Part shown: one piece after another, positions 33,248 through 42,015 of the stretch
Layout of the letters: each line of letters starts with the position of its first letter
How positions within the stretch are numbered: position 1 is the stretch's first letter
NCBI GenBank assembly: GCA_023511625.1
Contig: JAIMBD010000013.1
Span: 16,497 to 80,496 of the forward strand
Length of the DNA: 64,000 nt
Source of the DNA: Bacillota bacterium
Lineage (GTDB): Bacteria > Bacillota > Sulfobacillia > Sulfobacillales > Sulfobacillaceae
Reading direction: 5' to 3'
The notes under the pieces: generated by a model
Database searches by the model: none
The model's input: the letters and a program-made list of their open reading frames with translations, nothing else
Told to the model about the DNA's origin: nothing
Translations under genes and position numbers: made by a program

Positions 33248-34570
33248 GTGCCGCTCAAAGACCGCATCCAAGGCAAGCCGGCCGCGCAGGCCTACCGGGC
33301 CATGCTGGAGCGGCAGCTCGGCCCGGCAGAGCGCGAGCGGCTCTCCCGCCAGCAGATAGAGACGCTGCGCACGCGGGTGCAGGAGGCCCTGCTGCGGAAG
33401 ATCGACGTGCCCGAGCGGGCCGATCGCAACCGGTTGGCCCAGGTCATCGGCGAAGAATTGGACGCCGACCCCACCATCAGCCCGGGCTTGCGCGACTACT
33501 TGCTCCAAAGCTTGGTGGACGAGATCTCCGGATACGGCCCCATCCAACCCCTCATGGAGGACCCCGCCGTGACCGAGATCATGATCAACGGGCCAAAGAC
33601 CATCTACGTCGAGCGCAGCGGGCGGGTCGAAAAAACGGGGCTGGCGTTTCGCGACGAAGAGCACCTTGGGGTGGTGTTGGAGAAGATGTTGGCCTTCACG
33701 GGGCGGCGGCTCGATGAGTCGAGCCCCTTGGTGGACGCCCGCCTGCCCGACGGCAGCCGGCTCAACGCCGTCATCCATCCGATTTCGGTCATCGGTACGG
33801 TGGTGACGATCCGGAAGTTCTCGCGCGACCCCCTGACGCTCGCCCACCTCTTGGCCAACGGCACCTTGAGCCCGGCCATGGCCGCGTACCTGGAGTGGGC
33901 CGTGCGCGGCCGCTTAAACGTCGTCATCTCCGGGGGCACCGCCAGCGGCAAGACCACCACCTTGAACGCCATCTCTGCCTTCATCGGCCCTGAAGAGCGC
34001 ATCGTCACCATCGAGGACGCCGCCGAACTGCGCCTGCAGCAAAGCCACTGGGTCCCGCTCGAGGCGCGCCCGGCCAACGCCGAAAACCGCGGCGAGGTCA
34101 CCATCCGCACCCTGGTGCGCAACGCCTTGCGCATGCGCCCAGACCGCATCCTGGTAGGCGAAGTGCGCGGCGCCGAGGCGTTGGACATGTTGCAGGCCAT
34201 GAACACGGGACACGAGGGCAGTCTGACCACCTTGCACGCCAATTCGCCCCGCGATGCCTTAAACCGGCTCGAGACCATGGTCCTCATGGCCGGCATGGAC
34301 CTGCCCCTCGTAGCCGTCCGCCAGCAGATCGCGGCGGCAGTCGACGTCGTGGTGCAGCAGGCGCGGATGCCCGACGGCTCGCGGCGCATCGTCTCCATCG
34401 CCGAGGTGCAGGGACTCGATGCCGGCAACATCTTGATGCAGGAGTTGTTCCAGTACCGCTGGGACGCCGCAGGCGGCCGCTTCCGCGCCACCGGCGTCGT
34501 GTCCCGCTTTCTCGACAAGATGCGCACGCACGGCGTGGAGCCCTCGCCGGCCATCTTCCGAGAGGAGTAG
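33248..34570 (+). CDS. tadA: Tad pilus assembly ATPase TadA/CpaF
   Basis: 440-residue secretion ATPase of the VirB11/TadA branch that powers pilin extrusion and, in some species, retraction. Seen: GYGPIQPLMEDPAVTEIMIN, Walker A GGTASGKTT, Asp box IVTIEDAAELRLQQ, Walker B RILVGEVRGAEALDMLQAMN and His box GHEGSLTTLHANS. The start is GTG 33248 with GGAAGGGG upstream, four bases after cpaE. Confidence 0.95.
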   Translation: MPLKDRIQGKPAAQAYRAMLERQLGPAERERLSRQQIETLRTRVQEALLRKIDVPERADRNRLAQVIGEELDADPTISPGLRDYLLQSLVDEISGYGPIQPLMEDPAVTEIMINGPKTIYVERSGRVEKTGLAFRDEEHLGVVLEKMLAFTGRRLDESSPLVDARLPDGSRLNAVIHPISVIGTVVTIRKFSRDPLTLAHLLANGTLSPAMAAYLEWAVRGRLNVVISGGTASGKTTTLNAISAFIGPEERIVTIEDAAELRLQQSHWVPLEARPANAENRGEVTIRTLVRNALRMRPDRILVGEVRGAEALDMLQAMNTGHEGSLTTLHANSPRDALNRLETMVLMAGMDLPLVAVRQQIAAAVDVVVQQARMPDGSRRIVSIAEVQGLDAGNILMQELFQYRWDAAGGRFRATGVVSRFLDKMRTHGVEPSPAIFREE

Positions 34571-34578
34571 GTGCCATC

Positions 34579-35460
34579 ATGCACGCATGGGACGTCCCGC
34601 TGACCTGGGCCGCCGCCGGCTGGTGGGCCTTTGCCTTCGTCCTCGTCGCCTTGACCTGGCACCGGCGCCGAGAGGCCCGGCGGCGAACGGCGCGCCTTCA
34701 GCGCATGGTGGGCCCGCGGGCGCCCAAACCGGCGCCACCCCTTATCCGTGTGGCCGGCACCCGGTGGCGCCTGCTCCCCGCGAAGTACCGCTACGTCGTG
34801 CCGCCGATGCTGGGAGCCTTGGTGGCCGCCGCCGCGTGGCACCGCCTGTGGGCGGCCGGGGCGGGGCTTGGCGCGGGGCTGGCGCTGCCCTCCCTCTTGA
34901 CGCGGTGGCATCGGGCCCGGCGCCGGCGCGACCTCCTGCGCGCCCTGCCAGGCTTTTTGGAGACGTTGGCGGGCGGACTTCGCGCCGGAGCCACCGCTCG
35001 CCAGGTGTTTCGGATTTACGCCCAGGAGCAGTCGGGCCTGCTCGCAGCCCTGGTGGCCGACGCCTTGTCGCGCGAAGAATTGGGCTTAGGGCTGGACGCG
35101 GTGTTCACCGACCTTGGACGGCGGGAGTCTTTGCCGGCCCTTCGTTGGCTTGGGACCGCCATGGCAGTGCAGCGCCAGACCGGCGGATCTTTGGCCCGCC
35201 TGGTCGATGCGGTGCGGGAGGCCTTGCACAACCAAGAGACGTTGCAGCGAGAGGTGCGGGCACTGACGGCCCAAGGCCGGGCAAGCCTCGCGGTCCTGAG
35301 CGCGCTCATCCCCCTGGTGGCCGCCACAGTGGGCTTCCTCGACCCGGGGTATTTAAAACCGCTGGCCACCACGCCCACCGGCCACCTGTTGGTGGGCTAT
35401 GCCGCGGCATCGATGGGGGTGGGACTGTGGCTCATCTCGCGCTTGGTCCGGCGCGTCTGA
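34579..35460 (+). CDS. tadB: Tad pilus inner-membrane platform protein TadB
   Basis: 293 residues of the T2SSF (GspF-like) family. Two N-terminal helices, then the cytoplasmic platform domain (ALPGFLETLAGGLRAGATAR, MAVQRQTGGSLARLVDAVRE, LQREVRALTAQGRASLAVLS) and two terminal helices. The conserved QTGG..a.lLd motif supports TadB. GAGGAG precedes ATG 34579. Confidence 0.92.
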   Translation: MHAWDVPLTWAAAGWWAFAFVLVALTWHRRREARRRTARLQRMVGPRAPKPAPPLIRVAGTRWRLLPAKYRYVVPPMLGALVAAAAWHRLWAAGAGLGAGLALPSLLTRWHRARRRRDLLRALPGFLETLAGGLRAGATARQVFRIYAQEQSGLLAALVADALSREELGLGLDAVFTDLGRRESLPALRWLGTAMAVQRQTGGSLARLVDAVREALHNQETLQREVRALTAQGRASLAVLSALIPLVAATVGFLDPGYLKPLATTPTGHLLVGYAAASMGVGLWLISRLVRRV

Positions 35461-35462
35461 AC

Positions 35463-36356
35463 ATGCCGCCGGCCCTACTCTGGGCTCTCGGGTGGCTCCT
35501 GGCTGGCCTCGGGGCCGGCGCCATGGCTTGGCACCGGCGGCTTCAAGCGGCCCGGCGGGCGCGCCTGGTCCGCATGCGGCCCCAAACGCCGGCGCCTCCG
35601 GCGGCTTTGCATCCGGTTCGCTGGGACGACGGGTTTGCGTGGCTGGGCCACCGGTTGTCCTCGCCCAAGACCCGCGAGCGCTGGCGGGCGCGGCTCGAGG
35701 CGGCCCAGTTGCCATGGTCTCCGGAGGCGGCGATCGGGATGTGGGTCGTGGCCATCGTCGCCGCCACGCTCGGCCTCGAGGCGCTGGCCGTCTTCGCCCG
35801 GCTGCCCGCGGTCGACCGCCTGCTCTTTCCCGCGGTGGGAGGCGGCGTCGCCTACCTTTTTGGGCCGGCGCACCTGCGCACGCTCGCCGACCGCCGGCGG
35901 CAGGAATTTGCCGAGGCGTTCCCGGACGTCCTCGACCTCTTGGCCGTCAGCCTGGCCGCCGGCTTGACCTGGGAGGCTGCCTTGGGCTACCTCATCCCAG
36001 AACTCGAGGGCACCGTCCGCCACGTCCTCGACCTTTTGTGGCAGGATTTGAAGCTTGGCCTAAGCCGCCGGGAGGCCCTCGAGCGCCTGGCCCGACGCAC
36101 GGGACTGGAGGCAGTAGAGCGGGTGGCCACACTCGTCATTCAAGCCGAGCAGCTAGGCTCGAGCCTCTACGAGGCCTTGACCCGCGAGGCCGAGGGCCTG
36201 CGCGCGGCGCGACTGAGCCAGGCCCGCGAGCGCGCGACCCGCTTGCCGGTACAGATGACCATCCCCATCGTCTTCTTCTTGCTCCCGGCCCTGTACGTGG
36301 TCCTTTTGGGGCCGGCGGCGCTGAATGTCTTGAAAACCTTGGCAGGGGGAGGCTGA
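35463..36356 (+). CDS. tadC: Tad pilus inner-membrane platform protein TadC
   Basis: 297 residues, the second T2SSF protein of the Tad machine. Core: AFPDVLDLLAVSLAAGLTWE, LWQDLKLGLSRREALERLA, VIQAEQLGSSLYEALTREAE and terminal helix MTIPIVFFLLPALYVVLLGP. Starts two bases after the tadB stop without its own clear ribosome site, suggesting coupling. Confidence 0.92.
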   Translation: MPPALLWALGWLLAGLGAGAMAWHRRLQAARRARLVRMRPQTPAPPAALHPVRWDDGFAWLGHRLSSPKTRERWRARLEAAQLPWSPEAAIGMWVVAIVAATLGLEALAVFARLPAVDRLLFPAVGGGVAYLFGPAHLRTLADRRRQEFAEAFPDVLDLLAVSLAAGLTWEAALGYLIPELEGTVRHVLDLLWQDLKLGLSRREALERLARRTGLEAVERVATLVIQAEQLGSSLYEALTREAEGLRAARLSQARERATRLPVQMTIPIVFFLLPALYVVLLGPAALNVLKTLAGGG

Positions 36357-36363
36357 CCAGGCC

Positions 36364-37281
36364 ATGGCAACAGTCGAGTGGCCGGCACCGGTCCGGGTGA
36401 TGGACACGGTCTGGCAACGGTTAAGGGGGATGATCGGGCGGCCGCGCGACGCCACCCTGTACGTCTTCCCCGGTACCCGTGCCATCCACACCTTCGGGAT
36501 GGCCTATCCCATCGACGTGGCCTTCTTGGCAGAAGACGGCACCATCCTCTCGGTGGTGCGCGGGTTAAAACCCTGGCGCCTGAGCCCGTGGGTGGCCCGC
36601 GCGGCGGTGGTGGTCGAGGGTCAGGCCGGGCTTTTGGCCGAGTGGACGCCCGGACGTCGGGTCGCCCTACCGGCCCCGTTCCGACGCCCGTCCCCCCGGG
36701 CCGGGCAGGCCCTGGTCGAGTTCGCCCTCATCCTTCCCGTACTCTTGGCGCTGGTGTTGGGCGGGATTTCGCTCCTTTTACTGACGGAGGCCGCCGGCGC
36801 CGTACAGGCGGCAGCCATCGCAGGAGCCAACGCCCTGGCCAACCCCTCCACGGCTCAGGAGGTGGGGTCGATCATCTGCAGCACGGTGGCGACCGGCCTG
36901 AGTGTCAATCCCGCCGAGGCAAGCTACCAGATCGTGCCCACTTCCTTTAGCTCCTTCAACGACGGGAGCGGAGGCGGCGGCGACGGGCAGGGCGGCTGGC
37001 TACTGTCCGGTCAGTGCCCGTGTGCTTCGAACTCCTCCTGCCCCACGCCCGGTCCCATTTCCCACCCCATGACGGTGACGGTCATCCTGTGCTACACTCC
37101 CGTGGTGCCCCTCCCTGGCCTTCCCTCCCCGATTGCGTTGACCCGCAGCGCCCCCGCCGTGCCGGAAGGCAGGTTCCCCCACTGGTCGAAGGCCGGGCTC
37201 GGAAACGACTTCGGGCACGGGTCCGGCCCCAGCCCTGGCAGCGGCAGCACCAGCCCGATCGGCTGCCCACCACAGGCGTAA
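36364..37281 (+). CDS. DUF192-TadE fusion protein of the Tad locus
   Basis: 305 residues with two domains usually found separately. Residues 1-105 are DUF192 (LRGMIGRPRDATLYVFPGTR, IHTFGMAYPIDVAFLAEDG, VRGLKPWRLSPWVARAAVVV). Residues 112-140 are a TadE pseudopilin leader and helix (RAGQALVEFALILPVLLALV), giving Glu at +5 after the Gly. The rest is Gly/Ser-rich with several cysteines (CPCASNSSC). No stop or ribosome site separates the parts. A leader more than 100 residues into a protein is odd: the DUF192 part would remain cytoplasmic and be released if a prepilin peptidase cuts there. It follows tadC by seven bases. Confidence 0.82.
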   Translation: MATVEWPAPVRVMDTVWQRLRGMIGRPRDATLYVFPGTRAIHTFGMAYPIDVAFLAEDGTILSVVRGLKPWRLSPWVARAAVVVEGQAGLLAEWTPGRRVALPAPFRRPSPRAGQALVEFALILPVLLALVLGGISLLLLTEAAGAVQAAAIAGANALANPSTAQEVGSIICSTVATGLSVNPAEASYQIVPTSFSSFNDGSGGGGDGQGGWLLSGQCPCASNSSCPTPGPISHPMTVTVILCYTPVVPLPGLPSPIALTRSAPAVPEGRFPHWSKAGLGNDFGHGSGPSPGSGSTSPIGCPPQA

Positions 37282-37298
37282 AGCCCAGGAGGAGGCAA

Positions 37299-38780
37299 AT
37301 GACCGTGGCGTCCACCGATGCGCGCGAAACCCCTTTCCCTGGTCCCCTGCAGCCGGGTGCCGCTCGGGCTCTGGGCCAGGGAACCACCGCGGCCGCCGTC
37401 GGCGCGGCCACGGCCGTCACCGTGGCCTGGTTGTGCCGCCTCCGCCTGGCCGGCGATGCCTACTGGGATCTGGCCGCCGGGCGCTGGATGTGGGCCCACC
37501 GCGCGGTGTTGAAGACTAATCCCCTCTCCTGGGTGGCTCCCCACGCCCAGTGGATCAACACCGAATGGCTGTGGGGGGTGATCCTTTGGGGAGCGGCCCA
37601 TTTCGGCCCCCTCGGCCTCATCGCCCTAGGCATCGTGGGCGCGCTGGCCTTCTACCTGGCCCTGGCGGCCCTTGCGCGCCGGCTCGACCTCGGCCCGGTG
37701 GCCACCGTCGTCCTGTTGTGGTGGAGCGTCTGGGTCTCTTTACCGGGTTGGAAATTTCGCCCCCAGGCCTGGGGCTATCCGGCGGCGGCCTGGGCCTTTG
37801 TCCTCATCCAAGGGCTCGCGACCGAAGCCGGAGCCCCGGCCCGCGTCTGGTTCGCCCGCCAGCGATGGCGCCTCGGCGGCCTGGTGGTCCTGGTCTGGTT
37901 CTGGTCGCAATTTCACGGGTCTTGGATCTTGGCGCCGCTGTGGCTCCTATGGGAAGCGGCATGGCGCCGGGAGGGGCGTTGGGCGCTCGTGGCGCTGGCG
38001 TCGGTGGCCGCCGCGGCCCTTGGCCCTTTCGGGTATGCCGGGGTGGTCCACGCCTTCGCCGTGGCCGGCTCGCCGGAGATCGCCCGCACCATCGCCGAAT
38101 GGGCTTCGCCTACCCTGCACAATCCCGCCGAGGCCGTCACGCTGGTCCTCTACGTCTTCGGAGGTCAACTGTGGCTCGCCCGGCACGGCTCGTGGCGGCG
38201 CTGGGCGTACTGGGCAGGGTTTGCCGCGGCTTACTTATGGGCCGTCCGCTTTGGCCCGTACCTTGCGCTGGGGGCGGCCATGGCCCTGGCGGGGGCGCGG
38301 GAAGGCATCTGGGGACTGTCCCTAAGCCGCACCTTCCGCGGCACGGTCGCCACGGCCGGCGCGGCGGCTCTGGTGCTGGGCGCGCTGTCCTTTCGCGGCG
38401 GCAACCTGGCCACGGGCCCCTTTGTCTCCCGCCAACGCAATCCGGTGGCGGCCGTCACCTTCCTCTTGCGCCACCACCTGACCCGACGGGTCTTCAACGC
38501 CTACGGTTGGGGCGGGTATCTCGCCTACCGCGGCATCCCCGATTGGATCGACGGCCGCGCCGATTTCTGGCTCGGCGTCAACCACGACTTCCAGGCGTAC
38601 GCCGAGGTCCTCGACGGGCAGCGCTCAGCCTCGAGTCTCGTCACCCACGCCGGAGCCGCCGTGGCCCTGGTGCCTCCCGCCTCGGTGTTCGCCATCGAGC
38701 TCGAGTCGGCAGGCTGGCGACCCATCTGGCACGACCGCGTGGCTGTGGTCCTCTTGCCGCCCCCAAAGGGCGGGCAATGA
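37299..38780 (+). CDS. Polytopic membrane protein, paralogue B of the Tad locus
   Basis: 493 residues, about eleven helices, last gene of the pilus unit. It resembles the protein at 29496-30965 along its length: LAAGRWMWAHRAVLKTNPLS, FHGSWILAPLWLLWE, YGWGGYLAYRGIPDWIDGRA. Overall form suggests a GT-C-like membrane glycosyltransferase, perhaps acting on the pilin, but no catalytic motif is certain. AGGAGGAGG five bases before ATG 37299 makes the start secure; the frame upstream of it is a shadow of the DUF192-TadE gene. Confidence 0.72.
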   Translation: MTVASTDARETPFPGPLQPGAARALGQGTTAAAVGAATAVTVAWLCRLRLAGDAYWDLAAGRWMWAHRAVLKTNPLSWVAPHAQWINTEWLWGVILWGAAHFGPLGLIALGIVGALAFYLALAALARRLDLGPVATVVLLWWSVWVSLPGWKFRPQAWGYPAAAWAFVLIQGLATEAGAPARVWFARQRWRLGGLVVLVWFWSQFHGSWILAPLWLLWEAAWRREGRWALVALASVAAAALGPFGYAGVVHAFAVAGSPEIARTIAEWASPTLHNPAEAVTLVLYVFGGQLWLARHGSWRRWAYWAGFAAAYLWAVRFGPYLALGAAMALAGAREGIWGLSLSRTFRGTVATAGAAALVLGALSFRGGNLATGPFVSRQRNPVAAVTFLLRHHLTRRVFNAYGWGGYLAYRGIPDWIDGRADFWLGVNHDFQAYAEVLDGQRSASSLVTHAGAAVALVPPASVFAIELESAGWRPIWHDRVAVVLLPPPKGGQ

Positions 38781-38839
38781 CGGCCGAGCCCCGCAGCCGG
38801 GATGACCTGCGGGGCTCAGATGGCCAGGGATGTTTGCGC

Positions 38840-39796
38840 TCACTCGCCGAGGCTGTGCAACAAGGCCGCCTTTTGCACCCAGAGGCGATTTTCCGCTTGG
38901 TCAAAGACCGCCGACTGCGGGCCCTCGAGGACCTCTTCGGTGACCTCCTCCCCCCGATGGGCAGGCAGGCAGTGAAGAAAGAGGGCGTCGGGCTTGGCCC
39001 GGGTCATGAGGTCGGCGTTGACCTGGTAGGGCCCGAGCGAAAGCCGCTTGGCTTCCTGATCCACCTGCCCCATCGACACAAAGACGTCGGTGGCCACCGC
39101 ATCGGCGCCGGCTACGGCCTCTCTGGGGTCCTCGACCACCTGGACCGATCCGCCGGTCAACAACGCCTCCTTCTCAGCCCACTGCACCAGCGTCGGATCC
39201 GGGGCGTAGGCCGCCGGGCTCGCTACCACCACGTGCATGCCCAGTTTGGCCCCCACCACCACGTAGGAATGGGCCATGTTGTTGCCGTCCCCCACATAAG
39301 CCAACTTCAAGCCGGCGAGGTGGCGCTTGTGCTCCCAAAGGGTCAAGGCGTCGGCCAACGCTTGAAAGGGATGAATGCGGTCCGTCAGGGCGTTGAACAC
39401 CGGCACCGACGCCCAGCGGCTAAACTCCTGCAAGGTCTCGTGGCGCCGACAGCGGATGACGATGCCGTCGACGTAGCGCGACAGCACCCGCGCCGTGTCC
39501 TTGATCGGTTCGCCCCGCCCGAGCTGGCTGTCCTCCCAGCCCAAGACGACCGGCGCCGCGCCTAAGGATTCCACGGCCACCTGGAACGACACCCGCGTGC
39601 GGGTGGACGGCAATTCAAACAACAGGGCCACGCTCTGTCCGGCCAAGGCGTAACGGATCTGGGCCACCTTGGGGTTGGCTTTGAGCCAGGCCGCTGTTGT
39701 CAGCACCTGTTTGATCTCGTTCGGGGTCCATTCTTGTAGGGTCAGGACCGAGCGGCCGTGCAACCCGGCCGAGCTCTCCATCAGTCGCTCCACCAA
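38840..39796 (-). CDS. argF: Ornithine carbamoyltransferase
   Basis: Makes citrulline from ornithine and carbamoyl phosphate. About 318 residues. Carbamoyl-phosphate site FELPSTRTRVSF, HPFQALADALTLWEHK, ornithine site DVFVSMGQ, and HCLPAHRGEEVTEEV. Two positions differ from usual OTCs: Phe in HP-x-Q (Cys or Thr expected) and Phe for Trp in D-V-W-V-S-M-G. The SMG and HCLP motifs still favour ornithine over aspartate or other amines. AAGGAGG is only two bases from GTG 39802, so TTG 39796 (eight bases) is taken; GTG 39793 is also possible. Same strand as the M20 and arginase genes. Confidence 0.9.
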   Translation of the reverse strand: MVERLMESSAGLHGRSVLTLQEWTPNEIKQVLTTAAWLKANPKVAQIRYALAGQSVALLFELPSTRTRVSFQVAVESLGAAPVVLGWEDSQLGRGEPIKDTARVLSRYVDGIVIRCRRHETLQEFSRWASVPVFNALTDRIHPFQALADALTLWEHKRHLAGLKLAYVGDGNNMAHSYVVVGAKLGMHVVVASPAAYAPDPTLVQWAEKEALLTGGSVQVVEDPREAVAGADAVATDVFVSMGQVDQEAKRLSLGPYQVNADLMTRAKPDALFLHCLPAHRGEEVTEEVLEGPQSAVFDQAENRLWVQKAALLHSLGE

Positions 39797-39840
39797 CCCC
39801 ACCGCCTCCTTGGCGAATGGTTATACCATACCACGTATTT

Positions 39841-41001
39841 TTATGCAAGTCCCTGCCTCATCCCGGATCCGGCACCGCTTCCCTCTGCCAGGGCAGCCAA
39901 GACGCCGCGGTATAGCACTTCGACCCCCATGGGCAGAGCGGCTTCGTGCAGTCGAAAGCGGGCCGAGTGATGGGGATGGGCTTGTCCCTCCGGTCGGGCC
40001 CCGAGAAAGCAGTACGCCCCTGGCCGCACTCTGAGGTAATAGGCAAAGTCTTCGCCGGTCAGTTTGGGCTCGGCCGCCACCACCTGAAACCGGTCGCCGA
40101 GCGCTCGTTGCCAGCGGTCCACCACCGCCTGGTGGTTGACCACCGCCGGATAGCCGCGCTCGTAGCGAAAGGTGGCTCGCGCGCCGTAAAGCGCCGCCAC
40201 GCCCTCCACGGCGCGCCGGACCTCGGTCTCCACCAACGCCTGCACAGCGTCTGACAGCGTGCGGACGGTGCCACTGATCTCGGCATGGTCGGCGATGGCG
40301 TTGAAGACCCGGCCCGCGTGGAGCGTCCCCACGCTGACCACGGCCGGCTCCAGGGGCGGCACGCGCCGCGAGACCACCGTCTGCAGATGCAGCACCGTCT
40401 CGGCGGCGATGACGACGGCGTCCTGGGTCTCGTGCGGCGCCGACCCATGCCCTCCCTGCCCTTCGATGCGGGCGAAAAACTGGTCGGCGTTGGCCATGAT
40501 GGGACCGGCCCGCATGGCCACTACCCCCAACGGGTCGGTGGCCCAAAGGTGCAGGCCCAACACCTCGTCCACGCCCTCCAGCGCGCCTTCGGCGATCAGG
40601 CGCAGCGCGCCGCCCGGCGGCCGTTCTTCGGCGGGTTGGAAGAGCAGGCGCACGCGGCCCGGAGGCGGTTCGGCGCACAACCGCTCGGCCAAGGCCAACA
40701 AGATGGCCATGTGCCCGTCGTGGCCACAGGCGTGCATGCGGCCGGGATGGCGCGAGGAGAACGGTTCTCCGCTCTCCTCGTCAAGCGGCAGGCCATCCAT
40801 ATCGGCACGCACCGCCACGGCGCGGCGGCCCTGCCCCGCGATCTCCGCCACAAGCCCCGTGCCGGCCACCGGTTTCCACTCGATGCCGAGTTTGGAGAGG
40901 GCAGTCTCCAGATAGGCCTGGGTTTCGTGCTCTTCAAATCCTAATTCCGGGATTTCGTGCAAGGCGCGCCGATGGCGCACCACCTCGGTCTCCCATCCCA
41001 T
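39841..41001 (-). CDS. M20-family metallo-amidohydrolase (N-acyl amino acid hydrolase type)
   Basis: 386 residues, dinuclear metallopeptidase fold of the HipO/AmhX/N-acetyl-diaminopimelate deacetylase group. Seen: RRALHEIPELGFEE, AVRADMDGLPLDE, metal ligands MHACGHDGHMAILL, LFQPAEERPPGGA, GGHGSAPHETQDAVVIA, AEPKLTGEDFAYYL and the C-terminal HPHHSARF. GGGAGGG lies six bases before ATG 41001. It sits between argF and arginase, so release of free arginine, ornithine or diaminopimelate from an acyl form would make sense; the exact substrate is open. Confidence 0.88.
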   Translation of the reverse strand: MGWETEVVRHRRALHEIPELGFEEHETQAYLETALSKLGIEWKPVAGTGLVAEIAGQGRRAVAVRADMDGLPLDEESGEPFSSRHPGRMHACGHDGHMAILLALAERLCAEPPPGRVRLLFQPAEERPPGGALRLIAEGALEGVDEVLGLHLWATDPLGVVAMRAGPIMANADQFFARIEGQGGHGSAPHETQDAVVIAAETVLHLQTVVSRRVPPLEPAVVSVGTLHAGRVFNAIADHAEISGTVRTLSDAVQALVETEVRRAVEGVAALYGARATFRYERGYPAVVNHQAVVDRWQRALGDRFQVVAAEPKLTGEDFAYYLRVRPGAYCFLGARPEGQAHPHHSARFRLHEAALPMGVEVLYRGVLAALAEGSGAGSGMRQGLA

Positions 41002-41038
41002 GTGCGTCCCTCCCGGCCCCGCCCCGGCGGGGTGCTGC

Positions 41039-41938
41039 TCAGACGATGCGGCTGCCCAAGGCTGAAGCGATGAGCTCGGCGGCCAACCGGCCGGTGCGGT
41101 TGTGCTCGTCCAAAATGGGATTGACCTCCACCATCTCCAAAGAGGTCAGGATGTCGGCCTCGGCCACGAGTTCCAAGGCCAAATGGGCCTCGCGCTCGGT
41201 CAGCCCCCCGCCCCAGGGCGTGCCGGAGCCGGGCGCATACAAGGGATCCACGGCGTCGATGTCAAAACTTAAATGCACCCCATCGGTCCCTTGGCTCACG
41301 ATTTCCAGTGCCCGCGCCATCACGTCCCGCATGCCGTAACGGTCGACCTCGTGCATCGAGAAGATGGTGGCCCCGCTCTTTTTGAGCTGCACCGCCTCGG
41401 CCGGATCCAGCGCCCGTACCCCAATATAGACGATCTTGCGCGGATCCACCGTGCGCCCGGAAAAGTTTTGCCGCAATTTGGGATGGCCGAGGCCGACCAT
41501 GGCTGCAACCGGCATGCCGTGCACGTTGCCGGACGGGGTGGTCTCTTCGGTGTTGAAGTCGCCGTGGGCGTCAAACCACAGGATGCCGAGGCGCGGCAGG
41601 CGGCGCAACAGACCGGCCACGGTTCCCATGGCAATGCTGTGGTCGCCGCCCAGCACCAGGGGGAAGGTCCCGTCCCCCAGCGCCCGCTCCACCGTGCGCG
41701 CCAAGACCCGGTTGACCTTGACGATCTCGTCGATGTACTTCATCCGCTCGTGCCGGGGATGACGGCTCTCTGGAACCGGCACCGTGACGTTGCCGACATC
41801 CTCCACCCGATGCCCGATCTGGCGCAGGCGCTCGTGCAGGCCGGCGTAACGGATGGCGCTCGGCCCCATGTCCACTCCGCGCCGGTCGGCCCCGTAATCC
41901 AGCGGCACCCCGATGATGCGCACCGTCTTGGGATCCAT
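41039..41938 (-). CDS. rocF: Arginase
   Basis: Splits arginine to ornithine and urea. 299 residues, a normal Bacillus arginase length. Manganese ligands and active-site motifs: VLGGDHSIAMG, WFDAHGDFNT, HGMPVAAMVG, LSFDIDAVDP and the closing EVNPILDEHNRTG. Two ATGs compete; the one at 41938 is six bases from GGGGGAGGG, whereas ATG 41944 touches it. The presence of both OTC and arginase in one strand-aligned group suggests ornithine cycling; feeding of polyamine synthesis through SpeE is inferred. Confidence 0.94.
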   Translation of the reverse strand: MDPKTVRIIGVPLDYGADRRGVDMGPSAIRYAGLHERLRQIGHRVEDVGNVTVPVPESRHPRHERMKYIDEIVKVNRVLARTVERALGDGTFPLVLGGDHSIAMGTVAGLLRRLPRLGILWFDAHGDFNTEETTPSGNVHGMPVAAMVGLGHPKLRQNFSGRTVDPRKIVYIGVRALDPAEAVQLKKSGATIFSMHEVDRYGMRDVMARALEIVSQGTDGVHLSFDIDAVDPLYAPGSGTPWGGGLTEREAHLALELVAEADILTSLEMVEVNPILDEHNRTGRLAAELIASALGSRIV

Positions 41939-42015
41939 CTCCATCCCTCCCCCGGCATAATGTCGCCGGCGACCGCCCCCATTATAGCCCGCAAGCGGCC
42001 GGAGCCACCGCACGG

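Noticed and set aside
37550..39565. 671-codon plus-strand open frame
   Set aside because: It is a shadow of the membrane protein gene and then antisense to argF; no domain, no ribosome site.
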